Positions 18,204 to 26,804 of a DNA stretch of 64,000 nt are shown in pieces. Source of the DNA: Tamlana sp. 2_MG-2023. Its GTDB lineage: Bacteria > Bacteroidota > Bacteroidia > Flavobacteriales > Flavobacteriaceae. How positions within the stretch are numbered: position 1 is the first letter of the stretch; each line of letters starts with the position of its first letter. Location: positions 1 to 64,000 of the forward strand of contig NZ_JAUOSF010000010.1 in assembly GCF_030548465.1 (NCBI RefSeq), given 5' to 3'. Both the position numbers and the translations under genes were made by a program. A model generated the notes under the pieces. It saw only the letters and a list, made by a program, of their open reading frames with translations, made no database searches and was not told the origin of the DNA.

Positions 18204-18231
18204 GCCTGTTAAACAAACAGGTGTTCTTTTA
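18204..18231 (+). terminator. Hairpin after the first amt
   Basis: CCTGTT-AAACA-AACAGG followed by TGTTCTTTT lies in the amt to P-II gap. The stem is short, so efficiency is uncertain. Confidence 0.5.
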
Positions 18232-18295
18232 TGTTAATCAAATTTGAATTAGCACTTAGTTAATAAGAAAAATCTTAATCATCGCATAAATATTT

Positions 18296-18303
18296 ATATT
18301 TGA
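18296..18303 (+). promoter_or_regulatory. -7 box for the P-II-amt unit
   Basis: TATATTTG is a perfect TAnnTTTG 28 bp before the P-II ATG. There is no -33 TTG at the expected place, so an activator may be needed. Confidence 0.5.
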
Positions 18304-18331
18304 AATCTAACCGTAAAAACTAAATGATATT

Positions 18332-18670
18332 ATGAAAAAAATTGAAGCAATTATCAGAAAATCTAAATACCGTGTGGTAAAAGAAGCTCTTCATGAAGTA
18401 GGAGTTAATTTTTTCTCATACTGGGATGTTACAGGTTTAGGTAATGAAAAGGAAGGCCATGTATATAGAGGTGTTTCTTATAGTACAAGTGATATTCAAC
18501 GTAGACATATTTCTATTGTTGTAAATGACGATTTTGAAGAAATCACAATTAAAGCCATTCTTAATTCTGCTGCAACTGGAGAAGTAGGTGATGGTAAAAT
18601 ATTCGTTTCAGATATAAATGAATGTTACAGAATACGTACAGGCGAAAAGGGAACCGACTCTCTAAAATAA
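18332..18670 (+). CDS. glnK: Nitrogen regulatory protein P-II
   Basis: The 112-aa protein matches GlnB/GlnK: MKKIEAIIRKSKYRVVKEAL, the T-loop GHVYRGVSYSTS with Tyr50 at the position of the uridylylated Tyr51, the B-loop TGEVGDGKIFV and the C-terminal RIRTGEKG. It senses 2-oxoglutarate and ATP/ADP and blocks Amt channels by inserting the T-loop. The segment before YRG is one residue shorter than in E. coli, and the loop after Tyr50 (STSDIQRRH) differs from the usual MVDFLPK. It sits between two amt genes. Whether Tyr50 is modified here cannot be told. Confidence 0.93.
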   Translation: MKKIEAIIRKSKYRVVKEALHEVGVNFFSYWDVTGLGNEKEGHVYRGVSYSTSDIQRRHISIVVNDDFEEITIKAILNSAATGEVGDGKIFVSDINECYRIRTGEKGTDSLK

Positions 18671-18705
18671 AACGAAATTAATACAAAAAACTAATTAATA
18701 GATTT

Positions 18706-19938
18706 ATGGAATTATTAACGATTAACAATGTATGGATGATGATCTGTACGGCACTAGTTTTCTTTATGCATACAGGTTTTGCATTTTTAGAAATTGGTTT
18801 AACTAGACAGAAAAATACAATCAACATTTTATTTAAGAACATCTTTATTATTACAGTTGGGTTATTACTTTACTATATCGTAGGTTTCAATTTAATGTAC
18901 CCTGGTTTCGCTGAAGATTCTGCTGGAATTTTTGGTTTTGCAGGATTTGGTTTTGATGCGCCAACAACTGCAGAAGGAGCATTAGATTTAACATATAATG
19001 AAGGTTATACTTATTGGACAGATTTCTTATTCCAAGGAATGTTTGCTGCAACCGCTGCAACTATTGTTTCTGGAGCCGTTGCTGAACGTATGAAAATCGG
19101 GCCTTTTATGATCTTTACAATTATTTATGTAGGTGTTGTTTACCCAATTGCAGGTTCTTGGAAATGGGGTGGTGGATTTTTAGACCAATTAGGTTTTTAT
19201 GATTTCGCAGGTTCGACATTAGTACACTCTGTTGGTGGATGGGCTGCATTAGTTGCGGTTTATTTGTTAGGTTCTCGTATTGGGAAATTTAAAAACGGAA
19301 AACCTCAAGCAATTCCTGGGCATAGTATTCCTTTAGCTACGGCTGGTGTCTTAATCCTTTGGTTAGGATGGTTCGGATTTAATGGAGGTTCTGTACTTTC
19401 AGCTGATCCAGGGCTGACTTCATTTACTTTAGTAACAACGTGTTTAGCTGCTGCAGCTGGTGGTGTTGTTGCGGCTGCTGTATCATTCTTTAAATATAAA
19501 AACTTAGATTTAACGATGTTTTTAAATGGTATTTTAGGTGGTTTAGTTGGTATTACTGCTGGAGCTGATGTCATAGCGCCAGAAAGTGCTATCCTCGTTG
19601 GAGCTATTGCTGGAGTGCTTATTGTTTTTGCAGTGAGTTTTGTGGATGCTATTAAATTAGATGATCCAGTAGGAGCAATTGCAGTACACTTAATTTGTGG
19701 TATTTGGGGAACTTTAGCTGTTGGAATCTTTTCAACAAACGAAGAACACACTTTTATGGCCCAGTTAATTGGGGTGTTATGTTATGCAGGTTTCTGTTTA
19801 GTAACTTCTTTCTTAATTATTTTCACTTTAAAGAAAACAGTAGGAATTAGAGTTTCTGAAAAAGAAGAATTAGAAGGATTAGATGCTCACGAACACGGTA
19901 TGGATGCTTATCCAGATTTCAGATTGAATGAGCACTAA
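18706..19938 (+). CDS. amt: Ammonium transporter (second copy)
   Basis: The 410-aa Amt channel has both pore histidines (VHSVGGWAALVAV; VHLICGIWGTL) and the FGWFGFNGGS-type motif. It starts MELLTINNVWMMICTALVFFMHTGFAFLE, so it lacks the extended N-terminus of the first copy but has an insert (GFDAPTTAEGALDLTYNEGYTYW) in an extracytoplasmic loop. The C-tail EKEELEGLDAHEHG is the P-II contact. It follows P-II by 35 bp and is probably cotranscribed. It is clearly diverged from the first copy, so this is not a recent duplication. Confidence 0.95.
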   Translation: MELLTINNVWMMICTALVFFMHTGFAFLEIGLTRQKNTINILFKNIFIITVGLLLYYIVGFNLMYPGFAEDSAGIFGFAGFGFDAPTTAEGALDLTYNEGYTYWTDFLFQGMFAATAATIVSGAVAERMKIGPFMIFTIIYVGVVYPIAGSWKWGGGFLDQLGFYDFAGSTLVHSVGGWAALVAVYLLGSRIGKFKNGKPQAIPGHSIPLATAGVLILWLGWFGFNGGSVLSADPGLTSFTLVTTCLAAAAGGVVAAAVSFFKYKNLDLTMFLNGILGGLVGITAGADVIAPESAILVGAIAGVLIVFAVSFVDAIKLDDPVGAIAVHLICGIWGTLAVGIFSTNEEHTFMAQLIGVLCYAGFCLVTSFLIIFTLKKTVGIRVSEKEELEGLDAHEHGMDAYPDFRLNEH

Positions 19939-19983
19939 AATTTAGTTTAGAACAGCTATTATCAATTTATATTCAAAAGTAAG

Positions 19984-20014
19984 AGTGCTTCACGTTTTGT
20001 GAAGCACTTTTTTT
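19984..20014 (+). terminator. Terminator after the second amt
   Basis: AGTGCTTCAC-GTTTT-GTGAAGCACT is a perfect 10-bp stem followed by TTTTTT. Confidence 0.92.
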
Positions 20015-20018
20015 ATGC

Positions 20019-20480
20019 TATTACACGGAGATACGCCGAGATTAAACAGAGTTTCACAAAGCAATATTTAGACACAGATTATCACAGATTTTTTTCAATT
20101 CGAATTTCACTAATTATCACTAATTTTTACGTGCTACTTTTTTGTGTCTTTGCGTCTTCGCGAGAAAATAGTTTAGTTGCTAGTTATTGGTTGTTGGTCG
20201 CTTACTCTTGCGCTGATTTTATTGACACAGATTACACAAATTTTCATAGTTAGAAATACTGAAGTAGTTATTACGCAGAGTTCCGCTGAGATTACACAGA
20301 GATTCACAGAGGTTTTTTTTAGGAGGCATTGATACTTGTGCTATTTATGAAAATTACCATAAGAGTATGTCTAATAACTAATAACCAACAACTATCAACC
20401 AATAATTCTGGATACGAATTCTCACTAATTTTTGAGTAGCAAAACCTTTGTGTGAAATAATAGGTATTTGATGCTTTCTG
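20019..20480 (+). repeat. Mosaic ACACAGAG-type interspersed repeat (copy A)
   Basis: This stretch holds no gene. It is built from imperfect direct copies of a unit like ATTACRCRGAG..YCGCTGAGATTACACAGAG (about 20023-20062 and 20272-20310), GACACAGATTATCACAG, TCTTTGCGTCTTCGCGAG and TTACTCTTGCGCTGATTT (20202-20219). The same blocks occur in inverted order at 31742-31918. Short ORFs here are translation of the repeat. Confidence 0.75.
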
Positions 20481-20500
20481 GTGGGTTTATGTGGAAATAA

Positions 20501-20533
20501 AAAAGCCCTTCAAATCAATTTTGAAGGGCTTTT
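20501..20533. terminator. Terminator after ppc
   Basis: AAAAGCCCTTCAAA pairs with TTTGAAGGGCTTTT over a 4-5 nt loop. On the minus strand it ends in a T-run 20 bp after the ppc stop. Confidence 0.9.
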
Positions 20534-20554
20534 ATAAGTTATAAAAAGTATGTT

Positions 20555-23146
20555 TTATGCAGAGTTTCTACTTGCGTTAATATTACCAAATAACGAACGC
20601 GTTACGATTTTTTCGTAAATCAGTTTATCTGGATTGTCTGCTGCAACACCAGCTTTTTCCAGCTCTTGAATCTTTTTAAGCGCATACTGCTGTATCGTTA
20701 ACAGCGGTAATACAATTGATTCTCTAACTTCAATAGAAGCTTTCCCTGTAGGTTCATTTTCCATTAATGAGTCGTAACCTGTGAGCTTTAAAAGTAAGCG
20801 TTTTGTAGTTTCGTATTCTGTGTGAATAATATTCCAGAACGCTCCAAACTCTTCATCATTAGACATGTATTTTGTTAAATCGAAAAACGATTTAGTTAAT
20901 GACATCATACTGTTTTCAAGAAGCGTTTTAAAGAATTTATTGTTGTTGTAAAGTTGTTCTACTTTATCAAATTCTCCACGATCTTCGTATTGTTTTAATG
21001 CTGTTCCTACGCCATAAAAACCAGGTACATTTTGTTTTAATTGACTCCATGATCCTACAAACGGAATGGCTCTCAAATCTGAGAAAATCAATTTATCCGA
21101 AGATCCACGTTTTGATGGTCTACTACCAATGTTTGTTTTTGCATAGTATTTTAAAGTACTCATGCGTTCCAAGTATGGAATAAACATCTCATGACTCTTA
21201 AAGTCTTTATAAACTTGGTAACTTGTTTCAGCTAAATCGGCCATAACAACACGATCGTCATCAGACAGTTTGTTTTTATCACTGCCAATTCGGTTTGTAA
21301 CTCCAGAACTGATTAATTGTTCTAAGTTGAATTGAGACGAATTTAAAGTTCCGAAATTTGAACTAATCGTTTGTCCTTGAATAGTCAATTGAACTTCTTT
21401 ATCTTCAATTGTTGGTCCTAAGGAAGAATAGAAATTATGCGTTTTTCCACCACCACGTGCAGGAGGTCCTCCACGACCATCAAAGAAAATGGCTGTAATG
21501 TCATATTTTCTAGACATTTCTGTTAGCAATTCTTTGGCTTTATAAATACCCCAGTTTGCCATTAAATAACCACCATCTTTCGTTCCGTCAGAGAAACCAA
21601 GCATGATCGTTTGTTTACTACCTCTAGATCTTAGGTGAGCCATGTAAGCAGGATTGGTGTATAGCTGCTCCATAACCTGAGGCGCATTTTCTAAATCTGG
21701 AATAGTTTCAAATAAAGGGGCCAGATCAACCGTTAAATTGTCTTTAAAAGACACCATTTTTAGCATGGCAAATAACTGCATCATATTTAATGCCGTTTGG
21801 TTGTTACTAATAATGTATCGGTTTGCACCACGTTCACCATTGCTTTTTTGAATTTGCTTAATGGTTTTTATTGTTTTTAAAGTGTTGTAAGTCATCTCAT
21901 CTTTAAAAACCTCTAAATCGGTAATTTCATCTGTGGTTTTAGATAAAATATCGATTTGCTCGTCTTCAGATAAGTCATGATAATTAGCCGGTAAACACGT
22001 GTTTCCACTAGCTAATAATTGATCTACCACATTGGTAAAAACGGTATGGTGAATTCTACTGTCTTGTCTAATATCTAAGGTTGCAAAACGGTAACCAAAA
22101 AGATGAATTCTATTAATTAAATTGTTTATTTCATTTTCGTATAAAGACTGGTGTTGTTCAACAACAATCTTTCTAATGCTTAAAAGCTCTTCGGTTAATT
22201 CTTTTACAGAAATGGCTTTTTTACTTTTAAGGTCAATACTGTAATCGTAAAGAATTGTTTCTAATTTAATAATACGATCTTCAACACCTTTAAAGGTTAA
22301 CTTTCTTCTTAAGTTTTTAAGGTCTTCGTAGTATTTTTTAAGAATCGCTTTTTTAAGCTTTTTAGCAACTTTTAAAGTAGTTTCGGGTTTTACGAATGGA
22401 TTTCCATCACGATCTCCCCCTGGCCAGAATCCTATGTTAATGATTTCATTATGCTTTTGACCATCAGCATAAATATTGGTTTGGATGTAATTATAAATTT
22501 TTCCGAAAGAGGTGTAAAATACATTTTCTAAATACCAAATTAAGCTTTTAGCTTCATCGTATGGTGTTGGTTTTTTGTGTTTAAAAAATGGTGTTTTTCC
22601 CAGCTGACCAAACAAGTTGTTGATATCAGTTAAATTGTTTTGTTCAATGGCTTTTGTTAGTTCTGTAATAATTCCTAAAACAGATCCTGGGTAAAATTGT
22701 GTAGGGTGCGCTGTTAAAACGATGCGCACTTTAAACTCATCTAGATAAGCTTTTAATTCGTCTAATTTGTTTTCATCTTGCGCTTTATCTTTTAAGTTAC
22801 GCAAAGTACCAACACCGTCCATGTTGTTTACAATCGGGAAGGCTGCATCTTCAATGGCATCGAATAAAACAACTTGTCTTTCGATGTATTGAATGAATCT
22901 GAATAATAAATTAATCTGACTTTCTTTATTTCTACGCCCTTGATATTTTTCAAAGAATGTATCAACTATTGTTGTAGGGTTGTCGCCGTTCTGAAATCCC
23001 TTTTCACAGGTTTCATGAAATAGCGGAAGTAATACTCCAGTTTTCGTTACCGCATCAAAAGGTAATGTCATGAAAATACTGTTGAATATTTGGTATTTTG
23101 ACAAAACGCTTTGATTGAATCTTGTTAATTTTGGCTCTATTGACAT
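20555..23146 (-). CDS. ppc: Phosphoenolpyruvate carboxylase
   Basis: The 863-aa enzyme makes oxaloacetate from PEP and bicarbonate. It has the catalytic His motif VLTAHPTQ at about residue 144, GGDRDGNPFV, and the second signature FFDGRGGPPARGGG at about 563. Two departures from the common motifs are visible: HPTQ instead of HPTE, and GRGGPPARGGG instead of GRGGSIGRGG. Both fit a divergent Bacteroidota branch rather than loss of activity. The C-terminus FGNINASRNSA is not the usual NTG. It has its own terminator and is divergent from the 604-aa gene. Confidence 0.92.
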   Translation of the reverse strand: MSIEPKLTRFNQSVLSKYQIFNSIFMTLPFDAVTKTGVLLPLFHETCEKGFQNGDNPTTIVDTFFEKYQGRRNKESQINLLFRFIQYIERQVVLFDAIEDAAFPIVNNMDGVGTLRNLKDKAQDENKLDELKAYLDEFKVRIVLTAHPTQFYPGSVLGIITELTKAIEQNNLTDINNLFGQLGKTPFFKHKKPTPYDEAKSLIWYLENVFYTSFGKIYNYIQTNIYADGQKHNEIINIGFWPGGDRDGNPFVKPETTLKVAKKLKKAILKKYYEDLKNLRRKLTFKGVEDRIIKLETILYDYSIDLKSKKAISVKELTEELLSIRKIVVEQHQSLYENEINNLINRIHLFGYRFATLDIRQDSRIHHTVFTNVVDQLLASGNTCLPANYHDLSEDEQIDILSKTTDEITDLEVFKDEMTYNTLKTIKTIKQIQKSNGERGANRYIISNNQTALNMMQLFAMLKMVSFKDNLTVDLAPLFETIPDLENAPQVMEQLYTNPAYMAHLRSRGSKQTIMLGFSDGTKDGGYLMANWGIYKAKELLTEMSRKYDITAIFFDGRGGPPARGGGKTHNFYSSLGPTIEDKEVQLTIQGQTISSNFGTLNSSQFNLEQLISSGVTNRIGSDKNKLSDDDRVVMADLAETSYQVYKDFKSHEMFIPYLERMSTLKYYAKTNIGSRPSKRGSSDKLIFSDLRAIPFVGSWSQLKQNVPGFYGVGTALKQYEDRGEFDKVEQLYNNNKFFKTLLENSMMSLTKSFFDLTKYMSNDEEFGAFWNIIHTEYETTKRLLLKLTGYDSLMENEPTGKASIEVRESIVLPLLTIQQYALKKIQELEKAGVAADNPDKLIYEKIVTRSLFGNINASRNSA

Positions 23147-23378
23147 AAAATCGTTCTATTGAAGTTTAAGCATAAAAGTAGTAAAGCTTTGGGTAAGCAC
23201 ATAGTCTTTTTAAAGATTTATCAATATTTGTTCTTTTGTGAATTGTCGTTGTGAATAATTAAAAGAAAGTGCAACTAATATCAAGTTTTTATAATGAATA
23301 TTTGAAGGAAAAAACAACAAAACAACATAAGAATGGTCGTTTTAACATCATCTAGGTCCAAAAATGAACATTTCATGT

Positions 23379-23422
23379 ATGACATATATCATGTTTTTCA
23401 GCGAGATGTCGTTCTATCTTTG
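23379..23422 (+). promoter_or_regulatory. FNR/CRP-like operator and -7 box
   Basis: ATGACATATATCAT (23379-23392) is a near-perfect palindrome of TGA-N6-TCA form, as bound by FNR/CRP-family regulators. A perfect -7 box TATCTTTG is at 23415-23422 and no -33 TTG is present. The palindrome is centred at about -40 from the expected start, the class II activator position. Confidence 0.6.
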
Positions 23423-23440
23423 CGGTTCAAAATATAAATT

Positions 23441-25255
23441 ATGAAAAAAACGCATTCGTTTCACATTCCAGTTATGGGTATTGGTTTTACCATTGATACC
23501 CCTTTGAAAGTGGCACAATATGGCATGGATTCTGTGATTTCTTTGGTAGATGATATTCTTCTGGAGAAATTAAGAAAAATGTATAGTGAGAAATTTGAAG
23601 TGCCTTACAACGAGATTACCGATAAAATTGATGATTTTAGAGCAAAAAGAATCACCTCTTATTTAAATTTAGTTAGCGATTTAGCCGATAAAAAGTTTGA
23701 GTCTTTAAAAAACTTAACATCAAAAAAGAGTGATGAGATTATGGCATACATAAACATGTTGCCAAATAATTCTAAGCTTAAAGCGGAATTTAAAAAACTT
23801 ACAGAAAAGGAATTTAATTTCACTGAAGTCAAAAATTGGGCTTCAAAAAATTTAGTTATGGGTTCTATTGATGTGAACATTATGACTAAAGTAGATAAGG
23901 ATAACTATAAAGACAAGGAGCAATTACCAAGTGAATATAACGATGCGCATGCAGCCTTAAGAGGGTTTGCAAACAGTAAGTTGAAATCTTCAGTAGTGCT
24001 TTCTGCCGGAATGAACCCTAGATTGTATAGTTATATGGGGCAGTTTGATGATTTTTTTCCGAACACAAAAGGTGAGTTCAACAAACGTATTATTCTAAAA
24101 GTAAGTGATTACAGGTCAGCCTTAATTCAAGGGAAATTTTTAGCTAAAAAAGGTCTTTGGGTTTCAGAATATCGTATTGAATCTGGATTAAATTGTGGCG
24201 GACATGCCTTTGCAACTGATGGCTATTTGCTAGGGCCTGTATTAGCGGAGTTTAAAGAAAATCGTGTAGCGCTGCAAGAAGCCATTCAAAGTGTTTTAGT
24301 GCAAGAGTTAGAAAACCAAGGAAGAGCTATACCGGAAACTGCTTTAAATTTTGAGATTACGGCGCAAGGCGGTGTTGGTACCGAAGAAGAACATAACTTC
24401 TTAATTGAAGAATATAACCTAGATTCAGTAGGTTGGGGGAGTCCTTTTTTATTGGTTCCCGAAGCTACAACGGTAGATGATAGTACGTTGCAAAAACTTA
24501 TTAAAGCAGAAGAAAAAGACTTATATTTGAGTGATATTTCGCCTTTAGGAATACCTTTTAATAATTTGAGAGACAATACTAAGGATTTAGAGAAACAGAA
24601 AAATATTGATAAAGACAGACCAGGAAGTGCATGTCCTAAAAAGTTTGTAGCTTTAAATAAAGAGTTTAAAGAAACAGGAATTTGTACGGCATCTAGAGAG
24701 TATCAATTTTTGAAAATAAAAGAGTTAGACAAGAAGGAGTTAGCTCCAGACGTATATAAACAGGAACTTGATAAAATTATCGTGAAATCTTGTACATGTG
24801 TAGGTTTGGGTACTTCGGCCTTATTAGCTTATGGTTTAGATACTAAAGTGGAAGGTGAAGGCGTATCTGTTTGTCCAGGTCCGAATATGGCCTATTATTC
24901 TAAAGTAATGAGTTTGGCAAATATGACAGACCACATTTACGGAAGAGCAAATATGGTATCAAGAAACGATCGTCCAAATTTATTTATCAAAGAGCTTCAT
25001 ATTTATATGGATTATCTTAAAAATAAAATGGAAGATGCTAAAGTTTCTATGAACAGAAAAGAAGAGAAATATTTGAAAACCTTCACAACCAATATGAAAG
25101 CAGGAGTAGCTTATTATCAAGGGTTGTTTAACGGTGTTAAAAATAGTTTTGAAGACATAAAATCTTCAGTACTTAACGAATTAGAAAAGACGGAAGTTGT
25201 TTTAAACCAAATGCAATTAGAAATTGAAACCTTAACAATGATTAAGGCTCAGTAA
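23441..25255 (+). CDS. Conserved hypothetical protein, possible FMN-barrel-like, Cys-rich
   Basis: I do not recognise a named family for this 604-aa protein. The opening IPVMGIGFTIDTPLKVAQYGMDSVISLVDD and later LNCGGHAFATDG, FEITAQGGVGTEEEHNFLIEEY and VGWGSPFLLVPEATT resemble nitronate-monooxygenase or glutamate-synthase type FMN TIM barrels. About six cysteines follow (SACPKKF, GICTASRE, KSCTCVGLG, VSVCPG), suggesting a metal or Fe-S site. The C-terminal 100 residues look coiled-coil. There is no signal peptide, so it is probably cytosolic. It is preceded by an FNR-like site, so expression under low oxygen is possible, and followed by a small anchored Cys protein. Confidence 0.75.
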   Translation: MKKTHSFHIPVMGIGFTIDTPLKVAQYGMDSVISLVDDILLEKLRKMYSEKFEVPYNEITDKIDDFRAKRITSYLNLVSDLADKKFESLKNLTSKKSDEIMAYINMLPNNSKLKAEFKKLTEKEFNFTEVKNWASKNLVMGSIDVNIMTKVDKDNYKDKEQLPSEYNDAHAALRGFANSKLKSSVVLSAGMNPRLYSYMGQFDDFFPNTKGEFNKRIILKVSDYRSALIQGKFLAKKGLWVSEYRIESGLNCGGHAFATDGYLLGPVLAEFKENRVALQEAIQSVLVQELENQGRAIPETALNFEITAQGGVGTEEEHNFLIEEYNLDSVGWGSPFLLVPEATTVDDSTLQKLIKAEEKDLYLSDISPLGIPFNNLRDNTKDLEKQKNIDKDRPGSACPKKFVALNKEFKETGICTASREYQFLKIKELDKKELAPDVYKQELDKIIVKSCTCVGLGTSALLAYGLDTKVEGEGVSVCPGPNMAYYSKVMSLANMTDHIYGRANMVSRNDRPNLFIKELHIYMDYLKNKMEDAKVSMNRKEEKYLKTFTTNMKAGVAYYQGLFNGVKNSFEDIKSSVLNELEKTEVVLNQMQLEIETLTMIKAQ

Positions 25256-25294
25256 AAAAATTAAACGGTAGGTGTAACTTAAAAACTTAGTAAA

Positions 25295-25576
25295 ATGAAA
25301 AAATTAGTATTAGCTGTATTGATTGCAATTGGTGTTACTTTTTTGGTAACCTACACGTATAATCAAAGTGAACAAGAAACAGATACAGAATCAAAACTTT
25401 TGCTAACTTTTAGTGAAGGCTGGCGAGACGGTTATTGTGAAGGCTGGAAAATCGTAAAGGGAGAAAATGCAGATTGCCCAACGGCACCAGAGTCCCCTGT
25501 TTGCGAAGATTGCCCTGATGCTTATAAATTAGGTTTTAGCAAAGGGTTTAAAGCTGGTAGAAATTCAGCTCAATAA
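25295..25576 (+). CDS. Small membrane-anchored Cys-containing protein
   Basis: The 93-aa product has an N-terminal hydrophobic helix (MKKLVLAVLIAIGVTFLVTY), probably a signal anchor. The exported part has a two-fold pattern: EGWRDGYCEGWKIVKG and LGFSKGFKAGRNS flank four cysteines (YCEG, DCPT, VCEDC). Function is unknown. The Gly/aromatic repeat with Cys pairs could bind metal or form disulphides. It lies 39 bp after the 604-aa gene and before a strong terminator, so the two are probably one transcript. Confidence 0.7.
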   Translation: MKKLVLAVLIAIGVTFLVTYTYNQSEQETDTESKLLLTFSEGWRDGYCEGWKIVKGENADCPTAPESPVCEDCPDAYKLGFSKGFKAGRNSAQ

Positions 25577-25600
25577 AATTTAATCATATATTTTGGATAA

Positions 25601-25630
25601 AAACTCCTTGCAAGTCGCAAGGAGTTTTTG
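25601..25630 (+). terminator. Terminator after the 604-aa/93-aa pair
   Basis: AAACTCCTTGC-AAGTC-GCAAGGAGTTT is followed by TT. The next 250 bp to nadA are AT-rich with only a weak promoter-like GATATTTG near 25811. Confidence 0.88.
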
Positions 25631-25877
25631 CATTTATAGCTTTTTTGGAAACGACTTTATGTTTATTTGTTAATTCTTGTATTTCCGTTTTGATAAATTT
25701 TAAACTAATTCTTTTCAGAAACGCTAAAAGATGTAATAAATAGACTCTAGGTCTTTAATTCATTGGTTTTTTTTGATGGAATCTCATTTAATAAAATTAA
25801 TAATTAGGATATTTGTATCTTTATAGGTGGTTAAGCACTGCCAATTATGAATTTCAAATTATTCCAGAAACCTTAAA

Positions 25878-26804
25878 ATGGATTTAGTAAAAGAAATACA
25901 ACGCCTTAAGAAGGAGAAAAATGCTGTGATTTTAGCACATTATTATCAAGTGCCAGAAATACAGGATATCGCAGATTATGTTGGTGATAGTTTAGGTCTA
26001 TCGCAAAAAGCTGCTGAAACCGACGCCGATATTATCGTATTTGCCGGTGTACATTTTATGGCAGAAACAGCCAAAATATTAAATCCAAGTAAAACGGTTG
26101 TTTTACCAGATTTAAATGCGGGTTGCTCGCTCGCAGATTCTTGTCCGCCAGACGAATTCGAAAAATTTACCAAAGCACATCCCGATCATATTGTAATCAC
26201 TTATGTGAATTGTTCTGCGGAAATTAAAGCCTTAACAGATATTGTTTGTACATCATCTAACGCTTTAAAAATTGTTAATTCAATTCCGAAAGATCAACCA
26301 ATCATTTTTGCTCCAGATAGAAATTTAGGGCAATACATCATAAATGAAACGGGTAGAGATATGCTGCTTTGGGATGGAAGTTGTATTGTTCATGAGGCTT
26401 TTTCAATGGAAAAGTTATTGGATTTACATAAAAAATATCCAGATTATAAAATTATAGCACACCCAGAGTCTGAAACACATATCTTGAATACCGCAACCTA
26501 TATTGGTTCGACTTCAGGTATGATTGATTATGTAAGACAACATCAAGACGAGAAGTTTATCGTGGCGACTGAAGCTGGGATTTTACATAAAATGAAAGAG
26601 GAAATGCCAAATACCGAATTGGTTCCGGCACCTGCAAAAGAAGATAATACCTGTGCTTGTAGCGAATGTCATTTCATGAAAATGAATACGCTTCAAAAAT
26701 TACACGATTGTTTACTTAATGAATCTCCTCAAGTAGATGTGGACGAAGCTATAAGAGAACGCGCTTTATTACCAATTCAACGCATGTTAGACCTTTCTAA
26801 ATAA
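25878..26804 (+). CDS. nadA: Quinolinate synthase
   Basis: The 308-aa enzyme condenses iminoaspartate with dihydroxyacetone phosphate to quinolinate. Motifs include [20 protein letters not shown] and the three [4Fe-4S] cysteine regions: Cys83 ([10 protein letters not shown]), Cys169 (DGSCIVHE) and the C-terminal CACSEC at 259-264, where a CxxC is present. The N-terminus is short relative to the E. coli enzyme, as in thermophile-type NadA. The nadB ATG overlaps its stop codon by one base, so translation is likely coupled. Confidence 0.95.
   Translation: MDLVKEIQRLKKEKNAVILAHYYQVPEIQDIADYVGDSLGLSQKAAETDADIIVFAGVHFMAETAKILNPSKTVVLPDLNAGCSLADSCPPDEFEKFTKAHPDHIVITYVNCSAEIKALTDIVCTSSNALKIVNSIPKDQPIIFAPDRNLGQYIINETGRDMLLWDGSCIVHEAFSMEKLLDLHKKYPDYKIIAHPESETHILNTATYIGSTSGMIDYVRQHQDEKFIVATEAGILHKMKEEMPNTELVPAPAKEDNTCACSECHFMKMNTLQKLHDCLLNESPQVDVDEAIRERALLPIQRMLDLSK

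Noticed and set aside
19305-19751. 148-aa ORF antisense to the second amt
   Set aside because: Shadow of the Amt coding strand; composition is Ala/Thr/Pro-rich as expected from the reverse complement of hydrophobic codons.
19999-20253. 84-aa plus-strand ORF
   Set aside because: Translation of the ACACAGAG mosaic repeat; starts inside the amt terminator.
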